A DNA stretch of 64,000 bases. Origin: JAVBLD01 sp031553705. Its GTDB lineage: Bacteria > Bacteroidota > Bacteroidia > Bacteroidales > Marinifilaceae. Under the pieces are notes generated by a model. The model did not search any database and was not told the DNA's origin. It worked only from the letters and a program-made list of their open reading frames with translations. Within the stretch, counting starts at the first letter, position 1, and each line of letters begins with the position of its first letter. Below, piece after piece: positions 46,965-56,155 of this stretch. Both the position numbers and the translations under genes were made by a program. The DNA lies in the NCBI GenBank assembly GCA_031553705.1, contig JAVBLD010000022.1, positions 54,038-118,037 of the forward strand, in the 5' to 3' direction.

Positions 46965-47837
46965 ATGAAAGGACTAAAAATTGTTGTTCTTGCGAAGCAG
47001 GTTCCCGACACCAGAAATGTGGGAAAAGATGCGATGAAAGCGGACGGAACTGTAAACAGAGCAGCCTTGCCTGCTATTTTTAACCCTGAAGATTTAAATG
47101 CTTTAGAGCAGGCGTTGAGATTGAAAGATAAAATGAAAGGTACTACGGTACACGTTTTGACGATGGGCCCCGGACGTGCGGCCGAAATCATCCGCGAAGC
47201 CATGTACAGGGGTGCAGACGGTGGTTACCTGTTATCGGACAGGGCATTTGCCGGTTCTGACACATTGGCGACCTCTTATGCTCTGGCATCCGCATTAAAA
47301 AACCTGGAAGTAGATATGATCATCTGCGGTCGCCAGGCAATCGACGGCGACACTGCGCAGGTAGGTCCCCAGGTAGCTGAAAAACTGGAACTTCCGCAGG
47401 TGACATATGCCGAAGATATTTTGGAATGTTCCACACAGAAAATGACCATCAAACGGCGCCTGGAAAGAGGTATCGAAGTAGTGGAATGCCCGGTACCGTG
47501 CGTGGCGACCGTAAACAGTTCGGCAGCTGCCTGTCGTCCGCGCAATGCACGTCTTGTAATGAAATACAAACATGCGAAAGCGACCCAGGAAGCACAGGAT
47601 GCAGGAGAGGACTATTTCAATATGGTTAACGACAGACCTTACTTGAAAATTACCGAATGGAGCATAAACGATATCAAATGCGATATACAGGAATTGGGAT
47701 TGAACGGTTCTCCGACCAAGGTGAAAAACATCGAAAGCGTTGTATTCCAAGCCAAGGAAGCCAAAGTATTAAACGCCACTGATACCGATATCGACAATAT
47801 GATGAAAGAGTTGATCGTCAACCATACCATCGGATAA
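46965..47837 (+). CDS. etfB: Electron transfer flavoprotein subunit beta
   Basis: 290 residues. It forms the AMP/FAD-binding heterodimer with EtfA and shuttles electrons with the acyl-CoA dehydrogenase encoded downstream. Typical motifs: VVLAKQVPDTRNVG at the N-terminus, GPGRAAEIIREAMYRGAD, and IICGRQAIDGDTAQVGPQVAE, an AMP/FAD-loop signature. It heads etfB-etfA-acyl-CoA dehydrogenase, an arrangement seen in Porphyromonas and other butyrate-forming Bacteroidales. Confidence 0.94.
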   Translation: MKGLKIVVLAKQVPDTRNVGKDAMKADGTVNRAALPAIFNPEDLNALEQALRLKDKMKGTTVHVLTMGPGRAAEIIREAMYRGADGGYLLSDRAFAGSDTLATSYALASALKNLEVDMIICGRQAIDGDTAQVGPQVAEKLELPQVTYAEDILECSTQKMTIKRRLERGIEVVECPVPCVATVNSSAAACRPRNARLVMKYKHAKATQEAQDAGEDYFNMVNDRPYLKITEWSINDIKCDIQELGLNGSPTKVKNIESVVFQAKEAKVLNATDTDIDNMMKELIVNHTIG

Positions 47838-47854
47838 ATTAAGAATATTAAGTA

Positions 47855-47900
47855 TGAAAGCTGGAAAACACTTCCAACTTTCAATTTTCAATTTTCAACT
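47855..47900 (+). repeat. Intercistronic hairpin plus TTTTCAA tract between etfB and etfA
   Basis: TGAAAGCTGGAA (47855-47866) and TTCCAACTTTCA (47872-47883) pair with one mismatch around AACAC. They are followed by ATTTTCAATTTTCAACT and the etfA start at 47909. Same layout as the elements at 35393 and 39115. Confidence 0.6.
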
Positions 47901-47908
47901 AAAAAAAT

Positions 47909-48928
47909 ATGAATAGTGTATTTGTATATTGCGAAATAGAAGAGGGTGTTGTAGTCGATGTGAGCTTGGAGTTGCTCACAAAGGGACGTACCCTTGCCAC
48001 CGAGTTAGGCGTGAAACTGGAAGCTGTAGTGCTCGGATCAAACCTGAACGAGATTGAAAAACAGGTGTTCCCGTATGGAGTGGATGTATTATGGGTTGGC
48101 GACGACAAAAGACTATACCCGTATACCACCCTTCCCCACACCTCCATCCTTGTGAACCTTTTTAAAGAAGAGAAACCGCAGATCGCCTTTATGGGTGCAT
48201 CGAGCATCGGACGCGACCTCGGCCCGCGGGTATCGTCGGCACTGCACAGCGGGCTGACAGCAGACTGTACCAGCCTCGAGATCGGTGATTTCGAAGATAA
48301 AAAGAATGACAAAATTTATAAAGACCTGCTGTATCAGATCCGCCCGGCTTTCGGCGGAAACATTGTGGCTACCATCGTAAATCCGGATTGCCGTCCGCAA
48401 ATGGCAACCGTCCGCGAGGGTGTGATGAAAAAAGAGATCTTCAATGCTAACCACAAAGGAACGGTGAAACAGATCGATGTAAAAAAATATGTAAACGACA
48501 CCGACTTTGTAGTGAAGGTGATCGAACGCCATATAGAGAAATCGAAAGTAAACATCAAAGGTGCGCCGATCATTGTTTCCGGAGGCTATGGCGTAGGATC
48601 GAGAGAGAATTTCAAATTATTATATGACCTGGCTGCCGTACTGGGCGCCGAAGTAGGTGCTTCCCGGGCCGCTGTGGATGCAGGTTTCTGCGATCACGAA
48701 CGTCAGATCGGCCAGACGGGTACCACCGTACGCCCGAAACTGTATATTGCCTGTGGTATTTCGGGACAGATCCAGCATACTGCCGGAATGAGCGAATCGG
48801 CAATGGTAATTGCGATCAACACCGATGCCAATGCTCCGATCAACAAATTCGCCGATTATGTAATTACCGGCGACCTGAATGTAGTGATCCCGAAAATGAT
48901 CCAATACTATAAGAAAAACAGCAAGTAA
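47909..48928 (+). CDS. etfA: Electron transfer flavoprotein subunit alpha
   Basis: 339 residues. The N-terminal ETF domain is followed by the conserved C-terminal FAD-binding domain (about 205-335) with GGYGVGSRENF, GASRAAVDAGF, GQTGTTVRPKLYIACGISGQIQH and INTDANAPI. It partners with EtfB. The acyl-CoA dehydrogenase follows after 41 bp. Confidence 0.95.
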   Translation: MNSVFVYCEIEEGVVVDVSLELLTKGRTLATELGVKLEAVVLGSNLNEIEKQVFPYGVDVLWVGDDKRLYPYTTLPHTSILVNLFKEEKPQIAFMGASSIGRDLGPRVSSALHSGLTADCTSLEIGDFEDKKNDKIYKDLLYQIRPAFGGNIVATIVNPDCRPQMATVREGVMKKEIFNANHKGTVKQIDVKKYVNDTDFVVKVIERHIEKSKVNIKGAPIIVSGGYGVGSRENFKLLYDLAAVLGAEVGASRAAVDAGFCDHERQIGQTGTTVRPKLYIACGISGQIQHTAGMSESAMVIAINTDANAPINKFADYVITGDLNVVIPKMIQYYKKNSK

Positions 48929-48969
48929 AAGGCGAATAAAGGCTTGATTATAGATTAAAAAATAAAGTT

Positions 48970-50676
48970 ATGGCTAATTTTTATACAGATAACGAAGATA
49001 TAAAATTTCATCTGGGACACCCTTTGATGAAAAAGATTGTAGCGTTGAAAGAGCGGAACTATTCCCAGGTGGACCATTTTGAGGACGCTCCGAGGGATTT
49101 TGAAGACGCTTTTGACAACTACGACAGGGTACTTGAAATCATTGGGGAGATCTGTGGGGAGACTATTGCTGCCAATGCCGAGTCGGTAGACCATGAAGGG
49201 CCCCTGGTAGTAGATGGTCACGTACAATATGCTCGTGGTACCGAAGAGAATATCTCTCTGATTGCCCAGGCCGGTCTGAGCGGTATCTCCCTGCCGAGGG
49301 AATACAACGGACTGAACTTCCCGATCGTGCCTTACATCATGGCCGCAGAGATTGTTGCCCGCGCCGATGCGGGCTTCTGCAACATCTGGGGACTGCAGGA
49401 TTGTGCTGAAACGATCCATGAGTTCGCCAATGCGGAGCAAAAAGCCAAATACCTGCCACGGGTAAGCGCAGGCGAAACCTGTGCGATGGACCTGACCGAA
49501 CCGGATGCCGGCTCCGACCTGCAGGCCGTGCAGCTGAAAGCCACTTATAACGAAAAAGAGGGCCAATGGTACCTAAATGGAGTAAAACGCTTCATCACCA
49601 ATGGCGACGGACATATCTCGCTGGTACTGGCCCGTTCGGAAGAGGGCACCAACGACGGACGCGGTTTGTCAATGTTTATTTATGACAGGAAACACATGGC
49701 TGTTACCGTACGACGAATTGAAAACAAACTCGGTATCAAAGGCTCCCCGACCTGCGAGTTAGTATTTAAAAACGCTCCGGCGGAACTGGTAGGTGACCGG
49801 AAGATGGGATTGATCAAATATGTGATGGCGTTGATGAACGGTGCCCGTTTGGGTATCGGAGCCCAATCGGTAGGTATTGCGGAAGCCGCTTACCGGGAAG
49901 GTCTGGCCTATGCCAAAGAACGGAAACAATTCGGTAAACCGATCATCGAATTCCCTCCGGTATATGAAATGCTCTCCAATATGGAGGCCAAGCTGCACGG
50001 AATCCGTACGATCCTGTATGAAACAGCCCGTTTTGTAGACGTTTACAAAACATACTACCACCTCTCGCACGATAGAGCGTTGGATAAAGACGAAAAGGAC
50101 GAGATGAAGGAGTTTCAAAGACTGGCTGATATCTACACTCCATTGCAAAAACTGTTCGGTAGCGAGTTCGTAAACGAAATTGCCTACGATTCGTTGCAGA
50201 TCCACGGAGGTTCCGGTTATATGAAGGACTATCCGATCGAACGTCTGGTAAGGGATGCACGTATTACCAATATCTACGAAGGTACGTCCCAGTTGCAGGT
50301 TGTCGCTGCGATCCGCGGCGTAACTACCGGACAATACCTGAAATATATCCGGGAGACATACGAAAAAGCTCCGATTGCACATGAGCATGAGTATTTGTTG
50401 CAGGACCTGAAAGAGATGGCCGATAAGCTGGAATGCTGCACAAAGATTGTCAGCGATGCCGGCAATCCGGAGTATATCGATTTTCATGCACGCCGCCTGG
50501 TAGAGATAGCCGGTTATACGATCATCGGCCACCTGCTACTGGCCGACGCACAGAAAGCCGATCGCTTTGTTAAATCGGCGCAGATCTTTATCAAATACGG
50601 ACAGTCTAAGGTGAATAGCCATGCAGCTTTCATCGAGGATTTCAACCCGGATGATTTAGGCAAATACAAAAAATAA
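48970..50676 (+). CDS. Acyl-CoA dehydrogenase
   Basis: 568 residues, longer than the usual 380-residue short-chain enzymes because of a C-terminal extension (about 450-568) found in a Bacteroidota subgroup. Motifs: CAMDLTEPDAGSDLQ for FAD/substrate binding, KRFITNGDG, RKQFGKPIIEFP, and IYEGTSQLQ with the catalytic base at E437. It follows etfBA, so it reduces crotonyl-CoA or a branched acyl-CoA with ETF in butyrate or branched-acid fermentation. The direction and exact acyl chain are inferred. Confidence 0.9.
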   Translation: MANFYTDNEDIKFHLGHPLMKKIVALKERNYSQVDHFEDAPRDFEDAFDNYDRVLEIIGEICGETIAANAESVDHEGPLVVDGHVQYARGTEENISLIAQAGLSGISLPREYNGLNFPIVPYIMAAEIVARADAGFCNIWGLQDCAETIHEFANAEQKAKYLPRVSAGETCAMDLTEPDAGSDLQAVQLKATYNEKEGQWYLNGVKRFITNGDGHISLVLARSEEGTNDGRGLSMFIYDRKHMAVTVRRIENKLGIKGSPTCELVFKNAPAELVGDRKMGLIKYVMALMNGARLGIGAQSVGIAEAAYREGLAYAKERKQFGKPIIEFPPVYEMLSNMEAKLHGIRTILYETARFVDVYKTYYHLSHDRALDKDEKDEMKEFQRLADIYTPLQKLFGSEFVNEIAYDSLQIHGGSGYMKDYPIERLVRDARITNIYEGTSQLQVVAAIRGVTTGQYLKYIRETYEKAPIAHEHEYLLQDLKEMADKLECCTKIVSDAGNPEYIDFHARRLVEIAGYTIIGHLLLADAQKADRFVKSAQIFIKYGQSKVNSHAAFIEDFNPDDLGKYKK

Positions 50677-50690
50677 AAATCATCCTATAA

Positions 50691-50724
50691 AAGAAAACCG
50701 GTTGTACAATCGGTTTTCTTATTT
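50691..50724 (+). terminator. Terminator of the etfBA-acyl-CoA dehydrogenase operon
   Basis: AAGAAAACCG/CGGTTTTCTT perfect 10-bp stem with an internally self-complementary loop (TTGTACAA), then ATTTT, 15 bp past the stop. Confidence 0.85.
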
Positions 50725-50924
50725 TACGCCGACAACGAACAAAACCTTAATTTACGTCAGCTCGATACAAGTAACACTCTATATACCACATCACCTTGTA
50801 TGTATCAGACTGGCGTCATATCAAAAATTCCCTGGTCCCTTTTAAAAGGACATTGCAGAAACTTCGTTCTATAAAAAATATTGAGATTAAAAAACGATGT
50901 CAAATTGACGCTAATTATCACTCT

Positions 50925-53900
50925 ATGGACTGGTTCAAAACACTTCTTTTCGGAATATTTATTTTCACTTGCTCCGGAATCCGGGCGCAGGAAAGTGCTT
51001 TATGGCTGCGCTACCCGGCAATATCACCAGATGGAAAAACGATCGCCTTCTGTTATAAAGGGGATATTTACACTGTCGGCAATGAAGGAGGACGGGCCGT
51101 ACAGTTGACGACCCACCCCGGATACGATGCTTTTCCTGTATGGTCGCCCGATGGAAAAACGATCGCTTTTGCTTCCGATCGCAACGGCGGCATCGATGTT
51201 TTTGCGATGCCGGCAACCGGAGGAAAACCGACCTGCCTGACATTCCATTCCAATCCGGAAATTCCGGTGCATTTCACCCCGGACGGCAAACACCTCCTTT
51301 ACCGCTGTTCGATAATGCCTGACGCCGTTTATTCCAAGTTTCCGAGAGGTTCGCAAATCTATTCGATTCCAGTAGACGGAGGACGTCCAGAACTATTTTT
51401 GACGTTTGACGCTTTCGACATCTGTTTCAATAAATCCGGCGATAAGATCATATACCACGACTCCAAAGGCTACGAAGACAACTGGCGGAAACACCACACT
51501 TCTTCCGTGTGTCGTGACATCTGGATCCATGATCTGAAAACCGGGCTGTTTACCAACCTGACCGACAAACAGGTGGAGGACCGGAATCCGGTATTTGCCG
51601 AGAACGATAAAAGTATTTTTTTCCTCAGCGAGCGATTCGGTGATCTCAATGTATGCAAAATGTCACTGGACAATCCGAAGGATGTAAAACAGATTACAAA
51701 ACATACAAAACACCCTGTCCGTTTTCTTTCCGGATCAAATGACGGAACGCTGTGCTATTTTTATAACGGCGAAATATATACCTTAAAAGAGGGGAAGCAA
51801 CCGAAGAAACTGGATATACAGGTAGTGACCGACCAGGTCGAATCGACAGTCATCCTGAATAAAACGAACGGGGGAGGCAGCGGCATGTCCCTGTCGCCGA
51901 ACGGAAAAGAGATCGCATTTATTGTCAGGGGTGACGTATTTGTCACATCGGTAGAATACGGAACAACTAAACGGATCACTAACACCGCTACCCAAGAGCG
52001 TTCGGTGAGTTTTTCTCCGGACGGACAACTTCTGGTTTATGCCGGGGAGAAAAACGGGCATTGGAACATTTACACGGCCAAGCCTGTCGACAATGCGGAC
52101 AAATCATTCACCTATGCGAAAGAGATCGAAGAAACACAGATCACAAACGAAAAACAGGCTTGCTTCGAACCCTTTTTCTCTCCCGACGGACAGGAAATTG
52201 CTTTTCTGTACAATCGAACAGAGATCAGGGTAATCAACCTGAAAAGTAAAAAAGTAAGAACCGTCCTGGCCGGAAAATATAACTACTCCTATTCCGACGG
52301 TGACCAATGGTATCAATGGTCTCCGGACGGGAAATGGATCCTGGCCAAATATTTTGAAAAAGGAGGATGGCAGAACAACGACATTGCACTGATAAAAGCC
52401 GACGGCAGCGGGGTAATACACAACCTGACCAATAGTGGATATAGCGACCAGCAACCGCGATGGATGATGAACGGTAAGGCGATCATCTGGAATTCCGACC
52501 GTGAAGGCTATCGCAGCCACGGCAGCTGGGGCGCACAATACGATATTTTTGCGATGTTCCTGGATCCGGAAACATGGGATGAGTTTCGGATGAACAAAGA
52601 GGAAGCCGCTCTTGCCAAAGAACTGAAACAAAATGAAAAGAAGGAAGTCTCTAAGAAAGAGGAACCAAAGAAAGAGGAGACTAAAAAAGAGGCAAATACT
52701 CCAAAACTGCCGGAAATCAAAGTTGAATTCGACAACCTGGAGGACCGTATCGCCCGGTTGACCATCAACTCGTCAAGCCTGGGGGATGCCATCCTGACCA
52801 ATGATGGTAGCAAACTATACTATCTAACCCGCTTTGAAGGCGGTTTCGACCTGTGGGTACGCGACTTTAAAGAAGGATCCACCAGAATACTTTCAAAACT
52901 GAACGGCGGAGCCGGAAGTCTCGAAATGGATAAAGAGGGGAAAAACATTTATATGATGTCCGGCGGACGCATCAATAAAATAGACGTAAATTCCGGACAG
53001 ATGAAACCGGTGAGCTACCAGGCCGACCTGGAGATAAAAAGGCCGGAGGAACGCGCCTATATCTTTGACCATGCTTGGCAACTGGTTGTCGACAAGTTCT
53101 ACGATCCACAACTGCACCATGTGGATTGGGCTTTTTATAAAAAAGAGTATGCCCGTTTTCTTCCACATATCAACAACAACTATGATTTCGCCGATATACT
53201 GGGTGAAATGCTTGGCGAATTGAATGCTTCGCACACCGGAGCCAGATATTCCGGAGGAGGCAGCCCGATTCAGACGGCAGCTTTAGGTGCATTTTTTGAT
53301 ACTTCCCACAAAGGCGACGGCCTGCTGATTCAAGAGGTTATCGAGAAGGGCCCGTTGACTTCTGCCGGTACTAAAATCAAAGCCGGCATCATCATCGAAA
53401 AAATCAATATGAGAGAGATCGTTGCCGGAAAAGACTATTTCGAACTATTGAAAGACCAGATTGACAAACGGGTCGCTCTCTCCTTATATAATCCAGCAAG
53501 CAAAGAGCGCTGGACTGAATTTGTAAAACCGGTCTCTACGGGTAGCCAAAATGAGTTACTATATAACAGATGGGTAAAACAACGGAAAGAACTGGTAGAT
53601 AAACTATCCGGCGGAAAGATCGGTTATATTCATGTCAAATCGATGGACAGCAAGAGCTTCCGGGAAGTATTTTCCGAACTGTTAGGCCGTTACCGGAACA
53701 AGTCGGCGGTGATCATCGACACCCGTTTCAACGGGGGAGGATGGCTACATGAAGACCTGCTTACGTTGTTGAGCGGCAAAAAATATGCAGAATTTGTGCC
53801 CCGTGGACAATTTATAGGACAAGACCCGCTGTTCCAATGGACCAAGCCCTCTGCCGTTGTGATGAGCGAAGGGAATTACAGCAACGCCCATGGTTTCCCA

Positions 53901-54167
53901 TGGGCATACAAAGAGCTGGGGATAGGCAAATTAATCGGCATGCCTGTACCGGGAACAATGACCGCCGTATGGTGGGAAAACCAGCAGGACCCTTCGCTGG
54001 TCTTCGGCGTACCTGAGGTGGGGATGAAAGATAACAAAGGACGTTACCTTGAGAATCTGCAGCTCGAACCGGATATCAAGGTGGACAATGACCCAGCCAA
54101 CGCACTCAAAGGACAGGACCTGCAAATCGAAGCTGCTGTGGAAAGCCTGCTCAAAGAGATCCGGTAA
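50925..54167 (+). CDS. Tricorn-like S41-family protease with PD40 beta-propellers and PDZ domain
   Basis: 1080 residues from the ATG at 50925 (MDWFKTLLFG), which opens a signal peptide ending near GIRAQ; a frame opening at 50796 lacks a signal peptide at its start. PD40/WD-type propeller repeats (about 25-560) carry the recurrent ISPDGKTIAF-like motif. A Lys/Glu-rich linker (about 565-600) and a second propeller part precede the core domain with NASHTG (His770), a PDZ region (about 780-880) and the S41 protease domain. S986 in GNYSNAHGFPW is the probable nucleophile. Secreted or periplasmic peptide degradation is inferred. Confidence 0.87.
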   Translation: MDWFKTLLFGIFIFTCSGIRAQESALWLRYPAISPDGKTIAFCYKGDIYTVGNEGGRAVQLTTHPGYDAFPVWSPDGKTIAFASDRNGGIDVFAMPATGGKPTCLTFHSNPEIPVHFTPDGKHLLYRCSIMPDAVYSKFPRGSQIYSIPVDGGRPELFLTFDAFDICFNKSGDKIIYHDSKGYEDNWRKHHTSSVCRDIWIHDLKTGLFTNLTDKQVEDRNPVFAENDKSIFFLSERFGDLNVCKMSLDNPKDVKQITKHTKHPVRFLSGSNDGTLCYFYNGEIYTLKEGKQPKKLDIQVVTDQVESTVILNKTNGGGSGMSLSPNGKEIAFIVRGDVFVTSVEYGTTKRITNTATQERSVSFSPDGQLLVYAGEKNGHWNIYTAKPVDNADKSFTYAKEIEETQITNEKQACFEPFFSPDGQEIAFLYNRTEIRVINLKSKKVRTVLAGKYNYSYSDGDQWYQWSPDGKWILAKYFEKGGWQNNDIALIKADGSGVIHNLTNSGYSDQQPRWMMNGKAIIWNSDREGYRSHGSWGAQYDIFAMFLDPETWDEFRMNKEEAALAKELKQNEKKEVSKKEEPKKEETKKEANTPKLPEIKVEFDNLEDRIARLTINSSSLGDAILTNDGSKLYYLTRFEGGFDLWVRDFKEGSTRILSKLNGGAGSLEMDKEGKNIYMMSGGRINKIDVNSGQMKPVSYQADLEIKRPEERAYIFDHAWQLVVDKFYDPQLHHVDWAFYKKEYARFLPHINNNYDFADILGEMLGELNASHTGARYSGGGSPIQTAALGAFFDTSHKGDGLLIQEVIEKGPLTSAGTKIKAGIIIEKINMREIVAGKDYFELLKDQIDKRVALSLYNPASKERWTEFVKPVSTGSQNELLYNRWVKQRKELVDKLSGGKIGYIHVKSMDSKSFREVFSELLGRYRNKSAVIIDTRFNGGGWLHEDLLTLLSGKKYAEFVPRGQFIGQDPLFQWTKPSAVVMSEGNYSNAHGFPWAYKELGIGKLIGMPVPGTMTAVWWENQQDPSLVFGVPEVGMKDNKGRYLENLQLEPDIKVDNDPANALKGQDLQIEAAVESLLKEIR

Positions 54168-54193
54168 TTATCGGTTTTATACCGGCTATTCGC

Positions 54194-54201
54194 TATCTTT
54201 G
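54194..54201 (+). promoter_or_regulatory. Candidate -7 promoter element of znuA
   Basis: TATCTTTG fits TAnnTTTG, 40 bp before the znuA start. I see no obvious Zur-type palindrome. Confidence 0.45.
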
Positions 54202-54241
54202 TTAGATTTGAATTATTTATAAAACAAAAACACATAACTAT

Positions 54242-55156
54242 ATGGAATTCAGAAATATATTATTTGTATCACTTATCATTCTTTCTGCGGTCTCCCTGTT
54301 TTCATGCACAAACAAACAGTCCGGTAGACGTATCGTAAGCGTCAGCATCCTGCCGCAGAAATATTTGGTTGAACGGATTGCCGGCGATTATGTATCGGTA
54401 AATGTGATGATCCCTCCTGGTATGAGTCCTGCCACCTGCGATTTGAATATCGAACAACTGAAAAAACTGCATCAAAGCGGAATATACTTTTCTATCGGTT
54501 ATCTTCCGTTCGAAACGATACATCTGTATCCGGTACTGGAACAAGAAAAGAACATCCGGTTGATCAACCACTCCAACGGGATCGAACTGGTCCCGGGTAC
54601 CTGCGGGCGCATGCATACGGAAGAGTGTGATCATCATGACAAAACGAGCCATCATCATGAAGGAGAGGAGATCGGAGTTGACCCGCACATCTGGTTATCA
54701 CCACGGTATGTCAGAATGATGGCGGATACGATCCTGCAGGTATTGTCTGAACAATACCCCGAACAAAAAGAAGTATTTGAAGCCAACCACGAAAAATTAT
54801 GCGCCGATATTGCGGACATAACTGCTAAGGCTTCCGAAGCGATCGGTGATAAAGAGCGTAAGATTTTTGCCATCTACCACCCCGCATTAACCTACTTTGC
54901 AAAGGACTTCGGTATGGAACAGGTTTCGATCGAAGAAGAAGGAAAAGAACCCAGCCCGACACATCTGAAAGAGGTGATCGACATCATACGGAAAAAAGGA
55001 ATAAACATAATCTTTATCCAAAACCAATTCGACCAGAACAATGCAAAATCGGTAGCGACGGAAACAGGCGGAAAGATTATTCCGATCGACCCGTTAAACG
55101 AGAACTGGCTTGAAGAGATGAACCATCTGATCCAAATCTTTACACAATATTTATAA
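54242..55156 (+). CDS. znuA: Zinc ABC transporter substrate-binding lipoprotein
   Basis: 304 residues: lipoprotein signal peptide with Cys22 in LFSCTN, then a cluster A-1/TroA fold. A His-rich loop follows residue 120 (HTEECDHHDKTSHHH), typical of zinc rather than manganese binders. The DPHIWLSP and IYHPALTYFAKDFG motifs supply metal-ligand histidines. The ATPase and permease genes follow. A hairpin terminator directly after this gene suggests more binding protein than transporter is made. Confidence 0.87.
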   Translation: MEFRNILFVSLIILSAVSLFSCTNKQSGRRIVSVSILPQKYLVERIAGDYVSVNVMIPPGMSPATCDLNIEQLKKLHQSGIYFSIGYLPFETIHLYPVLEQEKNIRLINHSNGIELVPGTCGRMHTEECDHHDKTSHHHEGEEIGVDPHIWLSPRYVRMMADTILQVLSEQYPEQKEVFEANHEKLCADIADITAKASEAIGDKERKIFAIYHPALTYFAKDFGMEQVSIEEEGKEPSPTHLKEVIDIIRKKGINIIFIQNQFDQNNAKSVATETGGKIIPIDPLNENWLEEMNHLIQIFTQYL

Positions 55157-55168
55157 GTTTGATACATT

Positions 55169-55193
55169 AAAAGCATTCCACAGGGATGCTTTT
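55169..55193 (+). terminator. Terminator between the zinc-binding protein and ATPase genes
   Basis: AAAAGCATTCC/GGGATGCTTTT (one G-U pair) with a short ACA loop, 12 bp after the znuA stop and 43 bp before the ATPase start. It is probably partially read through. Confidence 0.75.
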
Positions 55194-55236
55194 ATTATAG
55201 GTAAAATAAACTTTCACCACGAACGCAGGGACTTCT

Positions 55237-56034
55237 ATGGAAAAAATACTAACATTAAAACATATCACGGCAGGCTACGACCAGCAGGCGGTGTTATACG
55301 ACATCGATTTTGAGATTCACACGGACGATTTTATCGGTATCATCGGTCCGAACGGCGGAGGAAAAACCACTTTGTTAAGGGTTATCCTAGGTTTACTGAA
55401 ACCTTTTCAGGGTGAAGTGATCTACCATGCCCCGAAGCAAAATCTTTTCGGCTACCTTCCCCAAAACAGCCGGTTCGACCAGCGGTTTCCAATCAGCGTC
55501 ACCGAAACAGTACTCTCCGGCCTGATGTCCGGAAAAAGGCTTTTGAAAAAATACAATAAAGCCGACCGGAGTAAAGCTGAAGAGTTATTGGAAAAATACG
55601 GGATAGGCAACTATAAAAAAGCTCCTATCGGCGAATTGTCCGGAGGACAGATGCAACGAGTATTTCTGTGCCGGGCGGTGATCTCCTCGCCACGGGTGCT
55701 GGTGCTCGACGAACCGACCACCTACGTGGATTGCGACTTTGAAAAAGAGTTTTATGCGATCCTGAAGGAGTTGAACAAAAGCCTTAGTATTGTGATGGTG
55801 TCCCATGACCTGGGCACAATCTGCTCCCATGTCAAAACCATCGCCTGTGTCAATCGTGGCCTGCATTACCACCGTTCCAACCTGATCACTCCCGAGCAAT
55901 TGAAATCCTACAACTGCCCGATCGAACTCATCACTCATGGGCCTGTTCCCCACCGGGTACTGCGGACGCACGAGCCGGGAAACAGGTGGCAGGTGGCAGA
56001 CGGTAAAAAGCAAGACGGCTCAATTGAAAGCTGA
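55237..56034 (+). CDS. znuC: Zinc ABC transporter ATP-binding protein
   Basis: 265 residues. Walker A GPNGGGKTT, Q-loop YLPQNS, signature LSGGQMQRVFLCRA, Walker B VLVLDEPTT and a His switch (VSHD) are all intact. It energises uptake with the permease at 56156. The last 15 or so residues (WQVADGKKQDGSIES) come from a G-rich, repeat-like stretch and look like an added tail. The 121-bp gap to the permease is unusually long for this operon and holds a partner copy of a 14-bp direct repeat. Confidence 0.87.
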   Translation: MEKILTLKHITAGYDQQAVLYDIDFEIHTDDFIGIIGPNGGGKTTLLRVILGLLKPFQGEVIYHAPKQNLFGYLPQNSRFDQRFPISVTETVLSGLMSGKRLLKKYNKADRSKAEELLEKYGIGNYKKAPIGELSGGQMQRVFLCRAVISSPRVLVLDEPTTYVDCDFEKEFYAILKELNKSLSIVMVSHDLGTICSHVKTIACVNRGLHYHRSNLITPEQLKSYNCPIELITHGPVPHRVLRTHEPGNRWQVADGKKQDGSIES

Positions 56035-56105
56035 ATTTTCTTAGGAATAAGTATAGTGTCAAACTTGTTTGAACGTTGCAGGGGGCGACAGAAAAGCAAG
56101 ACGGC
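56006..56105 (+). repeat. 14-bp direct repeat at and after the ATPase 3' end
   Basis: AAAAGCAAGACGGC occurs at 56006-56019 (inside the last codons of the ATPase gene) and again at 56092-56105. Both copies are flanked by G-rich GGCAG sequences. Confidence 0.6.
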
Positions 56106-56155
56106 AGAGCCAGATTAAAATATAGAATGATTCTTTTCTCAAAATTTATATATTC

